Assembly: GCA_026225945.1 (NCBI GenBank)
Contig: JAMJFZ010003581.1
Location: forward strand, 12,667,501 to 12,731,500
Direction: 5' to 3'
DNA from: Cricetomys ansorgei
Lineage: Eukaryota > Chordata > Mammalia > Rodentia > Nesomyidae
DNA: 64,000 nucleotides
Both the position numbers and the translations under genes were made by a program. Positions 40,973 to 56,593 of the stretch are shown here, in pieces; the stretch's first letter is position 1; each line of letters opens with the position of its first letter. Under the pieces are notes generated by a model. It was not told where the DNA came from. It saw only the letters and a list, made by a program, of their open reading frames with translations, and did no database searches.

Positions 40973-42084
40973 AGATAGATTATACATAATAGATACATAG
41001 AAAAAAAGGAAAGGAAGAAAGAGAAAAGAAACAAAGAAAAGTGGGACAAAAACCACAGCTGGTGAAGTGAAATGTATCAATTGTATAGGAATGTACACAC
41101 AGATGCAAACGTTGAGTATGTACAAAGTGTCATGAGGTCCTCAAGTATAACAGCAACGTTACTTTTGTCACCTCAGCTCAATGCCTTATACCTAAGGTGT
41201 TGGTAAACACTCAAGCAATTATGTGCATCCAGAATACAGGAATGGAGAAATGGACATTAGAGTATATCCTAATGCCCATTATAAACCATAACTGACATTA
41301 CTAAAGAATCGAGGCCACGGGCCCTTTCAGCTCAGGGCTTTCACTAAAAAGTCACCACTGCATGGCCCCTTGTGAAATGTTGACCTGCATGATGTTACTA
41401 TAAGAAAAAAAAAGAAAACCAGGGCAAAAGATACCCTGTAAATAGTTAGGTTTCTCCTACATCAGAGTACTCGAAATTAGACATCCAAAAATCTCAAAGT
41501 AATATATTGCATATCTCTGTTAAAAATGTTCCACAGAAGAGAACTATAGTGAGAAAGTCAAACCCATGGAGGGGGTAAGGGGGAACAAACATGGAATAAT
41601 TTTCTCTCAAGTCATGTTAACAGAACACTAAATCAGGGGTGTGACTCAGCTAGAAGACAGCTCATCACTTGGGAGAGAATTTAGTTTGAAGTCACACACC
41701 TTCCCATTTAAGCATATGTGTGCTGCCTCTACAGAACCCTTTACCCCAAACTAAATCGTCCCCTGGAGTAGATGCAGGTTTCCTGCCCAGAGTATGCTGA
41801 AACCCCAGACATTCAAAGAACTTCAAAGCAGCCCGTGGAGTCAGTCTACTGTGTTTCAAAAAAACTTTTTTTTTTTTTTTTTTGGCCCAGAGCTTTCAAT
41901 GAGGGGAGTGCCCCCTGGTGGAAATGTCTGAAAATATTGTCAGAAACCATACGATTAGTGTTAATTTTTAAAAATTACTTAGAGTAATGTCAAATAATCT
42001 GGATGCAAATGACTACTGTTAGAACCCAGATGCTAGAGTGCATGTCTTGGCCCTGTTCAGGTTGTTTGAATGGCTGATGACTTC

Positions 42085-42165
42085 AATATGCATGTGGTCC
42101 CTTTCCCCATTTTATATAGGTGACAACGGAGTGCAGACTTGCCAGGTAAGGTCAAGGTCATTTGC
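42085..42165 (+). mobile_element. Possible MIR fragment
   Basis: 'tccccattttatataggtgacaacgga' then 'gacttgccaggtaaggtcaagg' resembles the MIR core (tcccatttcacagatgagga then aacttgcccaaggtcac). Ancient and weak. Confidence 0.35.
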
Positions 42166-42880
42166 ATTAATTCCTCATGGTTGATGGATAAAGATATCAT
42201 TTCCAACAATCCATCATAAAGAAATTGTATGTGAAGGCCATGCACCCTGCCACATCACAGAATTGGCTGAGGTACCAAATTAGAGTCCATCCATTATGTT
42301 ATAGATGCTCAATAAATTCACTGAACTAAATTAGGTAAAATCAGAAATAATCTTGTTTCTAAAAAGAACCCCGAAACTTGTATGTTACAAGTTCCTAACA
42401 TGTCATGAAAACTAATTTCACTAGAAATAAATTGCATTTCATTGGGACTTCACATCTTACAAATAATTAGATGTGTGTTGTGTACATGAAAACACAAAGT
42501 TCTACATTGTCATTATTACTTACTGGCTAAGTGAGAGCCCTGATTTTTTTTTTTTTTTTGTCAATTAAAGAATGCATTTACTGATAATTTCCTAAACCTC
42601 TGTTTTTCACATTCCTACAAGTTACAGAAGTTATTACAAGTAAAGTTCATTAGTAATTGTAAAAGAAAGAAAAAGCCTCCAATAAATATTATCAGTACTT
42701 CCAAAAGCTCATTATGAATTCTTTAAAACAGCAGATAAGCGAAAGAGACTGCCAATCTGAACAAAAAGCCTGTCTGGCCTCCGGTTTGTCTCCTCTTTGA
42801 ACATAATCACTGATTAAAAATAGATTTTATCAGCTCTGTGGAACTTCAAAGCCCTTGGAAAGAAAAATATATAAATATAT

Positions 42881-42884
<4 letters not shown>

Positions 42885-42950
<66 letters not shown>

Positions 42951-42955
42951 GTATG
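42885..42955. repeat. (TA)n array with (TATG)n end
   Basis: About 27 uninterrupted AT dinucleotides run into four TATG units. It is self-complementary and could extrude as a cruciform. Confidence 0.95.
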
Positions 42956-45900
42956 AATGATTGGGGAAACCTCTTTCCTAAAGAGAAAGACACAGAATAT
43001 TCTTCAGGCTACTTGCCTATTTGGTGAGTTCTTGATCACATGTCCAGGTGAAAGACTATTTTCAAACTCTACCTGCTCGTGGAATCATGCCAAGCGAGCT
43101 ATAAGTAGACACATTCATCTCTGTCCCTTGGTAGCTCATCGAGAGCTGTCACACCAGATAATGGCATCTTTTTACCTTTTATTCAATAGTGATACCGATA
43201 GTGGACTTTTCTTAAATTACACTGAAGAATTATAGGAACACAGTAGTGATTTCTGTTATACTTAAGCAGTCAAATTTCTCTCCACCACATAATTTACAGA
43301 ACTCAAATTCAATAAAACATTACGTGATGGTCCATTACAGTTATCAGTTTTGAATAATCCATCTTCATTCTTTATTTTACTGGAAAATAAAGTGTGCCAA
43401 AGACAGGAGCGGGGAGAGGGAGAGGGAGAAAAGCCATCGAGCAAGATCAGAGTTAGACTCTGGGTTTTATTTAAGTTTTTAAAGAAACATATTTTCTTGT
43501 GTCACAACCTTTAAATGACAGCATTACAGACAGGTGACCTGAAAAGTCTAAGTGTAGAAGCACTGGCATTCACTTCTGGCCATAGGTTTCCATTAAAAAG
43601 ACATCAAGTAGACAAAACTGAATGAATGGCATATGCTAAAAGCTACTATCTTCAGTAGTAATTAAATAACATATGCCCATCACTCAGAAAGGGAAATTTC
43701 CTTAAAACAAGTCATTAGATAAATTTCACCATAAATTCTCAGAAATGGTAGACTTCTTTAACTAAGTCTTGTGTGATAGTCTTGAGAGGCTTAAGGTTTA
43801 ATTTAGGAAGCCTTACTAAGGAGATTCTCAAGAGCTGAAACAGGAGATCCAGGATTTGAAAGTTGCTCAGCGCTGTCAATGGCTAGGATAATTCTCAATT
43901 CCTAACCAGGCCACCTACTACACCAGTGTTGCACCATGCTTTGCATCGGGTGTGGTGTCTTCCTCTACCCATATCGGAACTCTGCCTTTTCATGCACGTA
44001 TTTCCAGTAATGTTTGAACCCGGGTTGGAACTGCACACTGAAATAAGTGCACACCGACTCGAGACGTGCCATGTGACTGCAGAGCTGTCGTCGCTACATA
44101 TGCATCAGCATGTGTATTTTCGTACTCCACACTCACACCCTACTCTCAGTCTGCACCTGCTTTTATTGAAATGCATACACTCTGAAATAAACACACTACA
44201 TGCATTCATATGAATGTATAATCACTGAACTAAATGCAGCTGCATGTGAGCGTGTGTGTGTGATTCTTTAAGTATGACCACTGAAAAATACATACATGCT
44301 TGCGTGTGCAAAAGCTGGCTCTCATTGAACACTTAAATATCCACATGAAACAACTCGGATTAGAATAGAAAGAAAAAAAGAAACAGTACCAAACAAGACC
44401 AACATCTCCTTCCACTGTGAAATACCAATCGCCAATACATATTAAACCTGTTTGTCTCTCAGAGTTCCAAATGATTCTGGATAGCAATTTTTTTTTTTCT
44501 AAATTGCCTATTTTTTTTTTTTAAATGGTATCTGGATGGAGCTATATCATGTGGTCAATGCTTAGAAAAATGAACTCACGGCTCCTCATGTGAACCATAG
44601 AGAACCACCTTTTTTAAAAGATACTAATTCATAAAGAGAAAATCCACCACTAACTGTAATAAATCCTACAGATAGCCACAAATGATCTGACTAAGAATCA
44701 AAGACCAACAGTGAGGGTTTCACAGCCGTGTGTCGGGCCCGCCTTCTCCATTCTTCACATACACAGCACATTTCCTTTGTGTTTTAGGATCCAACTATTT
44801 GCTCAAATTTTCAAGGGCTTATCAGTAAATCTATAATCTGTGTCAGTGTCAATGCTGTCTTTGTCTGAAGGCTTTTAGTTGAATTCAACAAACATTATCG
44901 ACTTTTATGTGGAGTTCCAGTTTTTGGCCCAGTATTAAGCATTACTACTAATTACTCTATTTACAAAATAAAGAACGCTACTACAAAATCAGAATTTCTA
45001 GAGGGTGGCTTTTGATTCACTGATTTTTTTTTTTTAAATTATTGTCCTCAACTGAATTAAAGTGTCATGTTAAATTTACTAGCTAATAATGAACACGATT
45101 TTAAAGCTGTAAAAACATGGGTCTTGGTTAAAAAACAAAACAACCTAAGACATAACCCAGCGTAAAAACCACCCTTTCGACAACAGGACAAGGGTAAACA
45201 GAAAAGCAGGTAAGAAGCTGAGAACAAGCACTGCTAGAGGCCTTCTGACTCTCAGCTAGTCTGGGCCAGCCACAGCCAAGTCACAGCTGGGGCTCCCCCA
45301 GATGCGGGAGCTCTGCCAACAAGGAATTAATACCAAATTATTTTCGTACCAGAATTTTATTCTTACAAACACACGATAGGCAGAAGAACTTAAAGATGAG
45401 AGGACAGCAAGTCGGGCCAAACAACAACAGAGATGAAAGAAACATGGTTAGAAACAAGAAAACAACATCGCCCAAGTTAAATGATGGTCTTTGTTGTTGC
45501 TGTTTGTTTTTTAGTGTGCCTTGGCTAAAAATGAACAACATATACGTTATATTAGTAACTAAATAAATTCAAAAAAAAAAAACTTCATTCATAGCTTAGT
45601 AGAATCAATTTGTCTAGGACTTTTGAACACCATGAGTTGCTTCTCCTCCCCACCCCTAAAGATACCACCCTTGCAGATAAGATTACGTCTCACAGGAATT
45701 TACCCAGGAGGGAAAAGGTGTAAACACTAGGGGCATTTCTAGGCCTCAATGGGAAGTTTAAATTGAGTATTCATACTAATGCCTAGAGGCCAGCATAAGC
45801 CTGTGGTATAGATAGGAATGAAATCCCACTGGCCAGTTAGTGACTTACAGTGTGACAAGAGATTTTAGGGCTCTCAAGTATTTATAAAAAATGCCTGCTT

Positions 45901-46184
45901 TCTCTGGTCTGAGGTGAGCTGTGTCAAGATAAACCTGGGGCTCTTTGGGGAAAGGGACACCAGAAGGAGATGTTGGAAGGAGTGTGGTTAAACCACACGG
46001 TGTACACTATGAACGCACCGTAAGAAACCACACTTTCTTTGTGCAATGTCTGTGACTCTAAGAATGGGGGCAACTAAGAACCAGTGGTAGAAGAACGCGA
46101 CGTAGAAGAAGTGCGGAGGAGGGCAAGTAAGAAACAGTTGCAGGGAACGAAATGACAGAAATCGCCACTAAGTTGCACAGCATC

Positions 46185-46206
46185 AAAAAAAAAAAAAAAA
46201 AAAAAA
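46185..46206. repeat. Poly(A) run
   Basis: A 22-base run of A on the plus strand, about 0.3 kb downstream (in transcription) of the CUT1 first-half exon. No SINE body is attached. Confidence 0.9.
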
Positions 46207-46323
46207 GCTGAAGAACTCCAATGAAGCACATTGATGCATTTAAGTTTGGTATGAACAGAAACATGGGAAAAGACAGGAGGCTAGACACTCCCTCGCCTTC
46301 TACCACTAACAGCTCACTCGCTA

Positions 46324-49385
<3,062 letters not shown>

Positions 49386-49762
49386 CTAAGTCAACCATGG
49401 ACCAAAGCTTCGGCTTTTTAGAATTCACTAAGTGGATCACCGGACGCTTACTTAAGTGGCCAGCAACAGCTTACACCAGTATCTGCTCTAGCGCTCTTTG
49501 CCCAATCTCCATCTGCGCCATCAATTCTTCATAAATGTGTACCAATCCCAATAAATCCAAACCCATGAAGGCGATGCTATGATTGGTATTGACAAAGGTA
49601 GGATGACTGGCAGCATGGTGTCTGAACTCAACATCTTTGTGACTTCAGTGCAGCCCAGGCACCAGAGCCATGGGCATGGTGTGGAAGCTTGTCTGCAACG
49701 GAGTTTGGAGCCCTATCTCTGACTTCCTCCATCAGTGCCTGCATCTCACCAACACCACCACC

Positions 49763-49788
49763 ACCCCACCCCCCCCACCCCCCGCCCA
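49763..49788. repeat. C-rich tract (G-rich on the Satb1 sense strand)
   Basis: Successive C4, C8 and C6 runs on the plus strand give G runs in the Satb1 transcript, with loops short enough for a G-quadruplex. Confidence 0.85.
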
Positions 49789-50008
49789 GGACATCCAGGC
49801 CTGATCAGAAGGAGAACTGCCTTTCGCATTTTCATATCTACTGTATGGATTTCAGCTGCTGGTGAGTTAACAGGGCTCAGAGGTCACACTTAAGAAGCAA
49901 ACTATTTCAAGAGCCTCTCTCAGAATATGAGCATCTTCAGACTTGATTGCTGGCTGTATCTAGTAAAGCTTGAGTTGTGAATTTCAAACAACCAGAAAAT
50001 AATTAAAT

Positions 50009-50010
<2 letters not shown>

Positions 50011-50052
<42 letters not shown>

Positions 50053-50120
50053 ACACACGACATAGCACACACACACACACACACACACACGACATAGCAC
50101 AAACACACACACACACACAT
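50011..50120. repeat. (CA)n array with 32-bp higher-order period
   Basis: CA dinucleotides are interrupted twice by CGACATAGCA, 32 bp apart (about 50058 and 50090), showing that a unit containing the interruption was duplicated inside the array. Confidence 0.93.
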
Positions 50121-50209
50121 AGTGCTAATAAACATTTTAAAAGTCCCATGAAGGAAAGAAGGAAGAAAGATTTGTCATTTTTCTCTTGCTTAAAAACAAA
50201 AGAGCAGAA

Positions 50210-50360
50210 CCGGCATAGTGGTGCTTGCCTTTAATTCCAGAACTTGTGAGGGAGAGGCAGGCGGATCTCTGCAAGCTCTAGGGCAGCCTGATTTATATTC
50301 TGAGTTCCAGTCCAGCTCAGACTACATAGTATTTGAGACCCTGTCTCAAACAAATAAAAA
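50210..50360 (+). mobile_element. B1 SINE, diverged
   Basis: 'cggcatagtggtgcttgcc', 'aattccagaacttg', 'gaggcaggcggatctctg', 'cagcctgatttat', 'ttgagaccctgtctcaaa' and an A-rich tail. It is antisense to Satb1 and older than the 16.4-kb copy. Confidence 0.9.
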
Positions 50361-51418
50361 GCCCTGAAAACAGTAAATAAGTAAAAAATGAAGACAATGA
50401 TGCGAACGTATCATTAAGAGAAGGTTTACAATAAAAATTAAAAAACACAACGTTTTCAGCAAACAAAGGCATTTTTCCCAGATGATTTTGGTTGTAGCAA
50501 TTGCCATGATGTAACTGCTGGTTCACCCACAGCCTCCAGTAGCTAAGTTAACTCCCTGTTGGGTCTTCAGAGTGAGACCAAAGCGCCAAGCCGTTCCTGG
50601 TCCTGTGAGTGGAAACTCAAAAGCTTACATTTCAGACCTGGGTGCTCTACAGGGAAGTAGTCCACAGAAGACTCCATTGTCGGGAGCCAATGGACAACCA
50701 GAAAAGCCAGTTTGGGGACAAGATATTTTTATATCATCATCTTCTTTAAGCTCTTTGGGCTGTTGTTAACACTGATATCCACCATCAGTGTTAATTTTGA
50801 AGTATGCACGCATTCCTGTATGTAACGTGTTAAGTGTGGGGGTCCTCTAAAGAACTGGGGGTGACGGATAAGTTAGGGTTGCATTATTTACGTAAGACGC
50901 AGCTATCTCTCCAACAAGGAACTGGGATCACTTTTTTTTTTTTAACACTTTTTTAACACATTTTATTTCTCTAAAGAAGACACCATTAATGCGCTCATGA
51001 AGCCCTGCCATTAATCCAATAGCTTGCAATTTCTCTAAGAGCTCCCCCGCCGACCGTATGCAAGGACACTTATTGCCAAAACCAGAGCCAGAGGACTCTC
51101 TGACTCAGTTAGCAATCCGTCAGTTTCCATCTTACTTACTCTACTGTGATCACGGATCAATAATGTTAGATAAAACTATTGAGATCACTGATCGATGAGG
51201 GTGGTTCTACAGATGGGTGACAGTTGATGTTCTTCCACTTTGGCCCAATTTATAAAAGGAAATTATTACTCTTTACCCGGGCATTCTGACACTTTCCTAT
51301 GTTAATATAACGGCATGGGAGTTCAGACTTTGAGAAACATATACACTTCGTAAATTTTGCAGAAGTTCTCGATAAATACCCAGTCTACTCCATTTTCCTT
51401 AGTTCTATACATTGCATT

Positions 51419-51590
51419 TGCTTGTTGATGCAGTGCCCGGTATAGGATGCAAAGACGGGTAAGACACATGGTCTTTGCCCAAGAAGTTTGTCACCTGTTA
51501 AGAAGTAGGTGATATATCAGATCATTCCAATATAATGTGACTCTCCGCACCAACAATGGGAAGAAAGGGGAGAAATCATAATGTTGACTG
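51419..51590 (+). repeat. Duplicated segment, copy 1 (pair at 52111-52281)
   Basis: This aligns from 'gcttgttgatgca' to 'ataatg.tga' with the second copy 692 bp further on. Shared blocks include 'cccaagaagt', 'gtcacctgtta' and 'caatataatgtgactctc'. Identity is high with scattered substitutions and small indels. Confidence 0.92.
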
Positions 51591-51855
51591 AAAAACATTT
51601 TGAAATACTTTAATAAAATTAAAGCCCATCTGTAAAAGCGCTATGCAGTTCATTATTACCCATATGTAGAAGATAATATACATATGTGCCCTGTTGTCAA
51701 AGCTTCTTTTGCCCCTGCTTAACCCTAAATCCGTAAGCTATGTCCTGACGTTGTTTTACTGTTTGTTAGAGGACCGTCTGCTCCTTCTTCACCTCCGTAC
51801 TTCCTCATTGGCTTTTATTATGATCACACAGATCCATCAAGGATGTTTTCAATAG

Positions 51856-51969
51856 GGGCACCGAGATGGCAGAGCCGGTAAAGGTGCCGGCTAAGCCTGA
51901 TTACCTGAGTTCAGACGTCAGGACTCACATAATAGAGAACTGATTCCCATACAATGCCCTCCAACCTAC

Positions 51970-52012
<43 letters not shown>
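51856..52012 (+). mobile_element. B4-type SINE head with (CA)n tail
   Basis: The tRNA-like start 'gagatggcagagccggtaaagg' continues with 'cctgattacctgagttc' and 'aactgattccca' and ends in 22 CA units (51968-52011) and an A-rich stretch. The order matches rodent B4-type elements with a CA tail. It sits between the two copies of the duplicated segment. Confidence 0.65.
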
Positions 52013-52014
<2 letters not shown>

Positions 52015-52110
52015 TAAAAAAAAAAAAAACAAAAAAAAAACCAAAAAACAGGATGCTTTAAAGAAGAGTAGCAGGTGTAATTTTCAAAATGATGTCTTTT
52101 GTGTTATGTG

Positions 52111-52281
52111 TGCTTGTTGATGCACTGCCTGGTATAAAGGATGCAAAGATGTGTAAGACACGGTCTCTGCCCAAGAAGTCTGTCACCTGTTAGGAAGTAG
52201 GTGATGTACCAGATCGTTTCAATATAATGTGACTCTCTGCACCAATGGTGAGAGGAAAGGGGAGAATGCATAATGCTGAGT
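52111..52281 (+). repeat. Duplicated segment, copy 2 (pair at 51419-51590)
   Basis: Second copy of the 171-bp segment, same orientation. It ends where the inverted B4-type SINE begins. It has no coding potential and its identity as a known repeat is unclear. Confidence 0.92.
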
Positions 52282-52282
52282 G

Positions 52283-52548
52283 GGTGTGGGAACCAGAGGT
52301 TAACATCAGATGGTACTCTCTACCTTATTTACAGAGACAGTCTCTCTCTAAACCTGGAGCTCAGGGATTCCGCTGACCAGCTGGCCAGTTAGCCACAGGA
52401 ATCCCCCTGTCCTGCCTCTTCAGTACTGGCAGGACAAGCTGCTATGCAAAGTTCCCTATCTATCTACGTGCTGGGGGACTGGGTTTCTCAAATTGTCATG
52501 CATGTGTGACAAGCACGTTACCAACTGAGATCTCTCCCTCTCTCCACA
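52283..52548 (-). mobile_element. B4-type SINE, inverted
   Basis: Read on the plus strand it shows 'ctctaaacctggagctcagggattc', 'agctggccagttagcc' and 'cacgttaccaactgagatctct'. These are the reverse complement of the B4 body and tRNA-like head seen at 6541-6850. It lies in the same orientation as Satb1. Confidence 0.6.
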
Positions 52549-54159
52549 GAAATTTTCTCAGGAAAACTGAAGGACACACTTATTAAATGCTAGGAGCAAG
52601 TCAGGTCAAGGGACGACGAGGGCAAACAGCAGAACACCTTCCCATTGCCTCATTCCACACCTCAGCTCGGTGAAGCTGGGATGCGTCTCACAGGGAAGAT
52701 CCGGAAGACACACCCAGCTCCCCGGACCTGGATGCAGTCCAGGGCTCTTCCATCTCTGACTAGGAGCTGTTCGTCCTTCAGACGCTCTGATTCTGCCAGC
52801 AGCAGGCGCCTCCTGCACTGAGCATTCCTTCTAGATTCTAGACTTCTCTCAAAACAGCCGGATGCTCACAAGGTTGGACACACCTCGTGAGGGGCAGAGG
52901 GCCACTGAAAGAAGCCACTCCTTTGGGTCACTGGGACATTCTCCTCCCCTTTACTTCATTGTCAATTGAATCTTTAAATCCCATCGTTTCTTAGCTTTAA
53001 GAGCCTTTGTCCATTAATTTGCAAGAGATCCCTCTCCAGGTTTTTCAAAATCAACCCCACAGTTGTCTCTGAAGTGGCTGCTGGTGGTTGCTGCTCTGTT
53101 CCCTTGGTGTCTATATGAGCACTTTGAAAGACATAACTTATGTGGCAAGTTTTCTAGTCAGTCGGTGGCCAGTGGGTGTGAAAACGCCAACCTTTTGGGA
53201 TTCACTTAATCCAAAGGACTAAACTCTGGTGCTAGATATTCTGAGCTGCAATGCTGTTGCGGGGCACACCAACCAAAGCACAGGCCGGATCTCAGTGTAG
53301 GGAGATACAATTTAAAAGTTGGCAGAAATTGGCCATGGGACTCCTAACCCCAGTGTGACACAATATTCTCATCCTAAGAGCCAAGTTGTAAGCTTTTCTA
53401 AGATCCATAAAGCACATGTCTACTCCCTATGAGGAGCTTGGCTCTTCCCGAGTCTGCTAAAGTTCCGATCTGTAAGAATGCCATCTTCCCAGAAGCCCCA
53501 GCCCTCTAGAAGGGTACCATCTGCCACAGGCTGAGCCTCCTTTTCAGCCAAATGCATTATTTATAACCTTTCTAATTGTGAAAAGGTAAGGGTGGAATTT
53601 TTCTAAAGCCTGACTTACATATTGTTGGAACATTCTGAACCTTTGCTCGAAAATCTGCAGGTCTCTCAATGTGAAAAACAGAAAAATCAAGGAACTGGTT
53701 GAGGTTACATAATTTTTCCAAATGTTATCTTCTTCTAAACCCCAGCTAGGAAATCACACATGCTGCAGTGTATGTGTATATGGCATTGGAAAATGAAGGA
53801 AGTGGCTTTATTGTTCAGCTTGGTCATCTTAGTGGCCAGCGGGACTGGTTTGGGAGAAGTACAGCCTTCTCAAGAACAAGATTGTCAACCAGAAGGGGCA
53901 GTGATCTGATTACCCTTAAAATTGCTTTGTTGTGCCTTTAACAACCCCCCTCAAAAAAAAAAAAAACCACCCCAAAACAATGCTAATCAGGTTATTCAAT
54001 CATTTAAACCAAAACTGTTCATGCTTTTCTGCCAAATCAACCAACCACAGCAAAATCTGTTATCTCTGATTGCTCAGCTTCCAGTCAAAAAAAAAAAAAA
54101 AACAGTTAACCCCCACTATTCCAAAAGTTTTCCAAAATATCCAGAAGCAGGGAGAGCTG

Positions 54160-54197
54160 GGGAGGAGGAGGAGAGGAGGAGGAGGAGGAGGAGGAGG
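54160..54197. repeat. (GGA)n tract
   Basis: About twelve GGA units with one interruption. It lies 40 bp before a SOX/POU-like motif pair in a locally GC-rich stretch. Confidence 0.92.
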
Positions 54198-54229
54198 CTG
54201 CGGCTAGGCCCTTTTCAAGGGGTGGGCGG

Positions 54230-54290
54230 CTGCTTGGCATTTGCATATGACAATAAGCTCCTAGACGCCAGGCAGCTAGCAGCTCCCGGG
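54230..54290. promoter_or_regulatory. Candidate regulatory patch with adjacent octamer and SOX motifs
   Basis: CATTTGCATATGACAATA (54238-54255) holds an octamer-type ATTTGCAT and a SOX-type ACAAT with short spacing, followed by CAGCTAGCAGCTCCCGGGCG. It is a local GC-rich island inside an AT-rich intron. Inferred from motifs only. Confidence 0.3.
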
Positions 54291-56498
54291 CGTTTTTTTT
54301 GGTGATCTCCTTGCTGGCCTTCTGCTAGCTTTTTAAAACAGGGCTGGGATGTCAGGATCATAACTTGCTTGGGACTTGGGTCTGGACTAACTGAGGTGGG
54401 AGGAGAGGGAGGTAGCTTCTACAAAATGGTGGCTCACCCAGTTGAAAGCTTGCAGGCTCCTTCAGCAGAGAGGGCAAGGGCTACCACATCTTATTTACAC
54501 AATTATCTAAATACGATTAAACAGCTGATGGACAAATATTAAACTGGAAAATGTATAGTCATTTCAGCTTAATGTAATCCTCTTTCTGTAAACACCCAAG
54601 ATGATTTTTTTTTCCAACCAGAACAGTCCTGACATCTCATAAGCCTAAGGGTGAATAGCAAGAGATTGTTTTTGATAGTTATAAATATTCAAAAGACATG
54701 CAGACCATCTGCTTTCATAATACAGGTAAAGGAAGACTGAAATGGTGGCTGCTGTATAAAAATGATTCTTTTAACAAAGTCTTCCTCTCCTCGAAACTAT
54801 AAAGACAGATGTCAAAAACTGTTTACACAGAGCAATCAGGAGCGTGCAAAATGTAATATTCCTTTTACACACAGTGCTTGCTAAAGAGGTTTTTTTTTTT
54901 TCTTTTTCTTCCCATCTGTGTGTTGCAACACATTTCTACAAGTTAAAAACATTTTTTTTTCAAACAGAGATCTCATGAATACCCAAAAACATGCGATCTG
55001 GTTTCTGAATGCTAATTAATTTCAACTAAGGAACGGGAGTATCTTTCTTCTGTAGGAAGGAATGTATGTTTTGAATTGGAAAACTCCAGAGCGGTAACAA
55101 GGGAAATAATCTCACACAGGTTTGATTCTGTATGGCCAAGCTCGTGGTTTTACCTCATCCGGAATGCATCTCTTCTGCCCATGTTTGAATGAAAGCGTAT
55201 CATGGCTAATTCTTTGGCATAAAGTAGAAAATACTTGTTTTCTGAAAGAAATACCTACACGTTGGAAATGTACAAAAACAAAAAACGACCTTTAGCTCCT
55301 GTCTAGTCTGACTGCTGTGGGAAACCCAAGAGTTACTTCTAGTGGTGGGACACTAACCCTGACATAACCTTCCAATGTATTATATTAATGGCAAAGAGGC
55401 ATTAAATACCTTTTTGTAATAAACCTGTTTATAAAAAATGTGCAATAATAATAAACATTTTCTGAACAATCTGTTGAACTACCTGTTCTTTATTATTTTT
55501 CTGTTTTCTTTCTTTTATTTATTTATATTTTTTTTTGAGAAGCACAGTTTCCCAGGTCTGTGTCCTTCCTCCTTAGACAAGACTTGACTACCCATGGCTG
55601 AACTTTCTTAAGGATTCTTTACATGTCTGTGGAAAATTCAAATGTTAACTTGCCATCAAACACAGCTGAATCAACTCCACATGCAAATACTATTGTGGCA
55701 GAGATTCTTTGTTAATGGGGTCTTGCTTGAATCCCAAAGGATGTGAAATACCACTTAAGGGCTCTTTCTTGTAAAAAGGGACAGGCGACAGGATGGGGGC
55801 AAGGCCTCACCGTGTTGGAAATTAGCAGGTAGCCTCCGTCTGGTATTTGGGGTGGAAGGAGGGAAATGGGCTTCCATTTATGAAAGCAAGTGACAGGATC
55901 ACTAAGTGTCATACTCCGTAACATGTTTGTTAGCCGATGTCCCCCAAATTCTTCCCTCCGGATCTTTTTCCATTCTAAGCTATTGTCTTGGGAAGATACA
56001 ACCGGGGCACATTGGAAATTTCAATTTGTAAGAAAAGACGGATCCCTGGTAAATTTCACTTAAATTTCAATGTTCAAAGTTAGGGAGGGCTCTTGCCGTT
56101 CTTGATCAATCTTGGTGCCTGGGAAGGGAATTTTCATCCCAAGTAGCCACGACACACCACCAAAAATGAAAACTCATTTATATAAAGTTCTAAGAGAATA
56201 CAAAAGAAGATAAGAAAACAGACCCGGCTCTGTTCTCGTTTCCCCCAAATACACTTTCAAAAGTTGAAAACATCATCATTTTGCAAAGCATAGCTATCTT
56301 AAAGTAACCCAAGTGGTACTTTTAAAGAAAATGCTGGTGCTGTTACTCTGCTTCTTCCATATAATTAGAGTAATTTTATACAGACCCCAGATAATAACAT
56401 GTGACCAATTTCTCCATCCTGTCAGTCTTTCTTCTACAAAACCTCCAAACCATTTAAACATGCAAAGAGCTTAAACTATAAAGTATTCACAGAAAGGT

Positions 56499-56593
56499 GT
56501 ATTATTAGTATTATTAGTAATTATTATCAGCTTTAGCAAGTATATCATTAGCATTTTAGTATTATTAAGTAGTAATATTAATAAATATAATAT
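56499..56593. promoter_or_regulatory. Candidate base-unpairing / matrix attachment sequence
   Basis: ATTATTAGTATTATTAG-type sequence runs for nearly 100 bp with C almost absent from the plus strand, so the other strand is mostly A, T and C. This ATC context is what SATB1 recognises in base-unpairing regions. Functional status is inferred. Confidence 0.3.
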
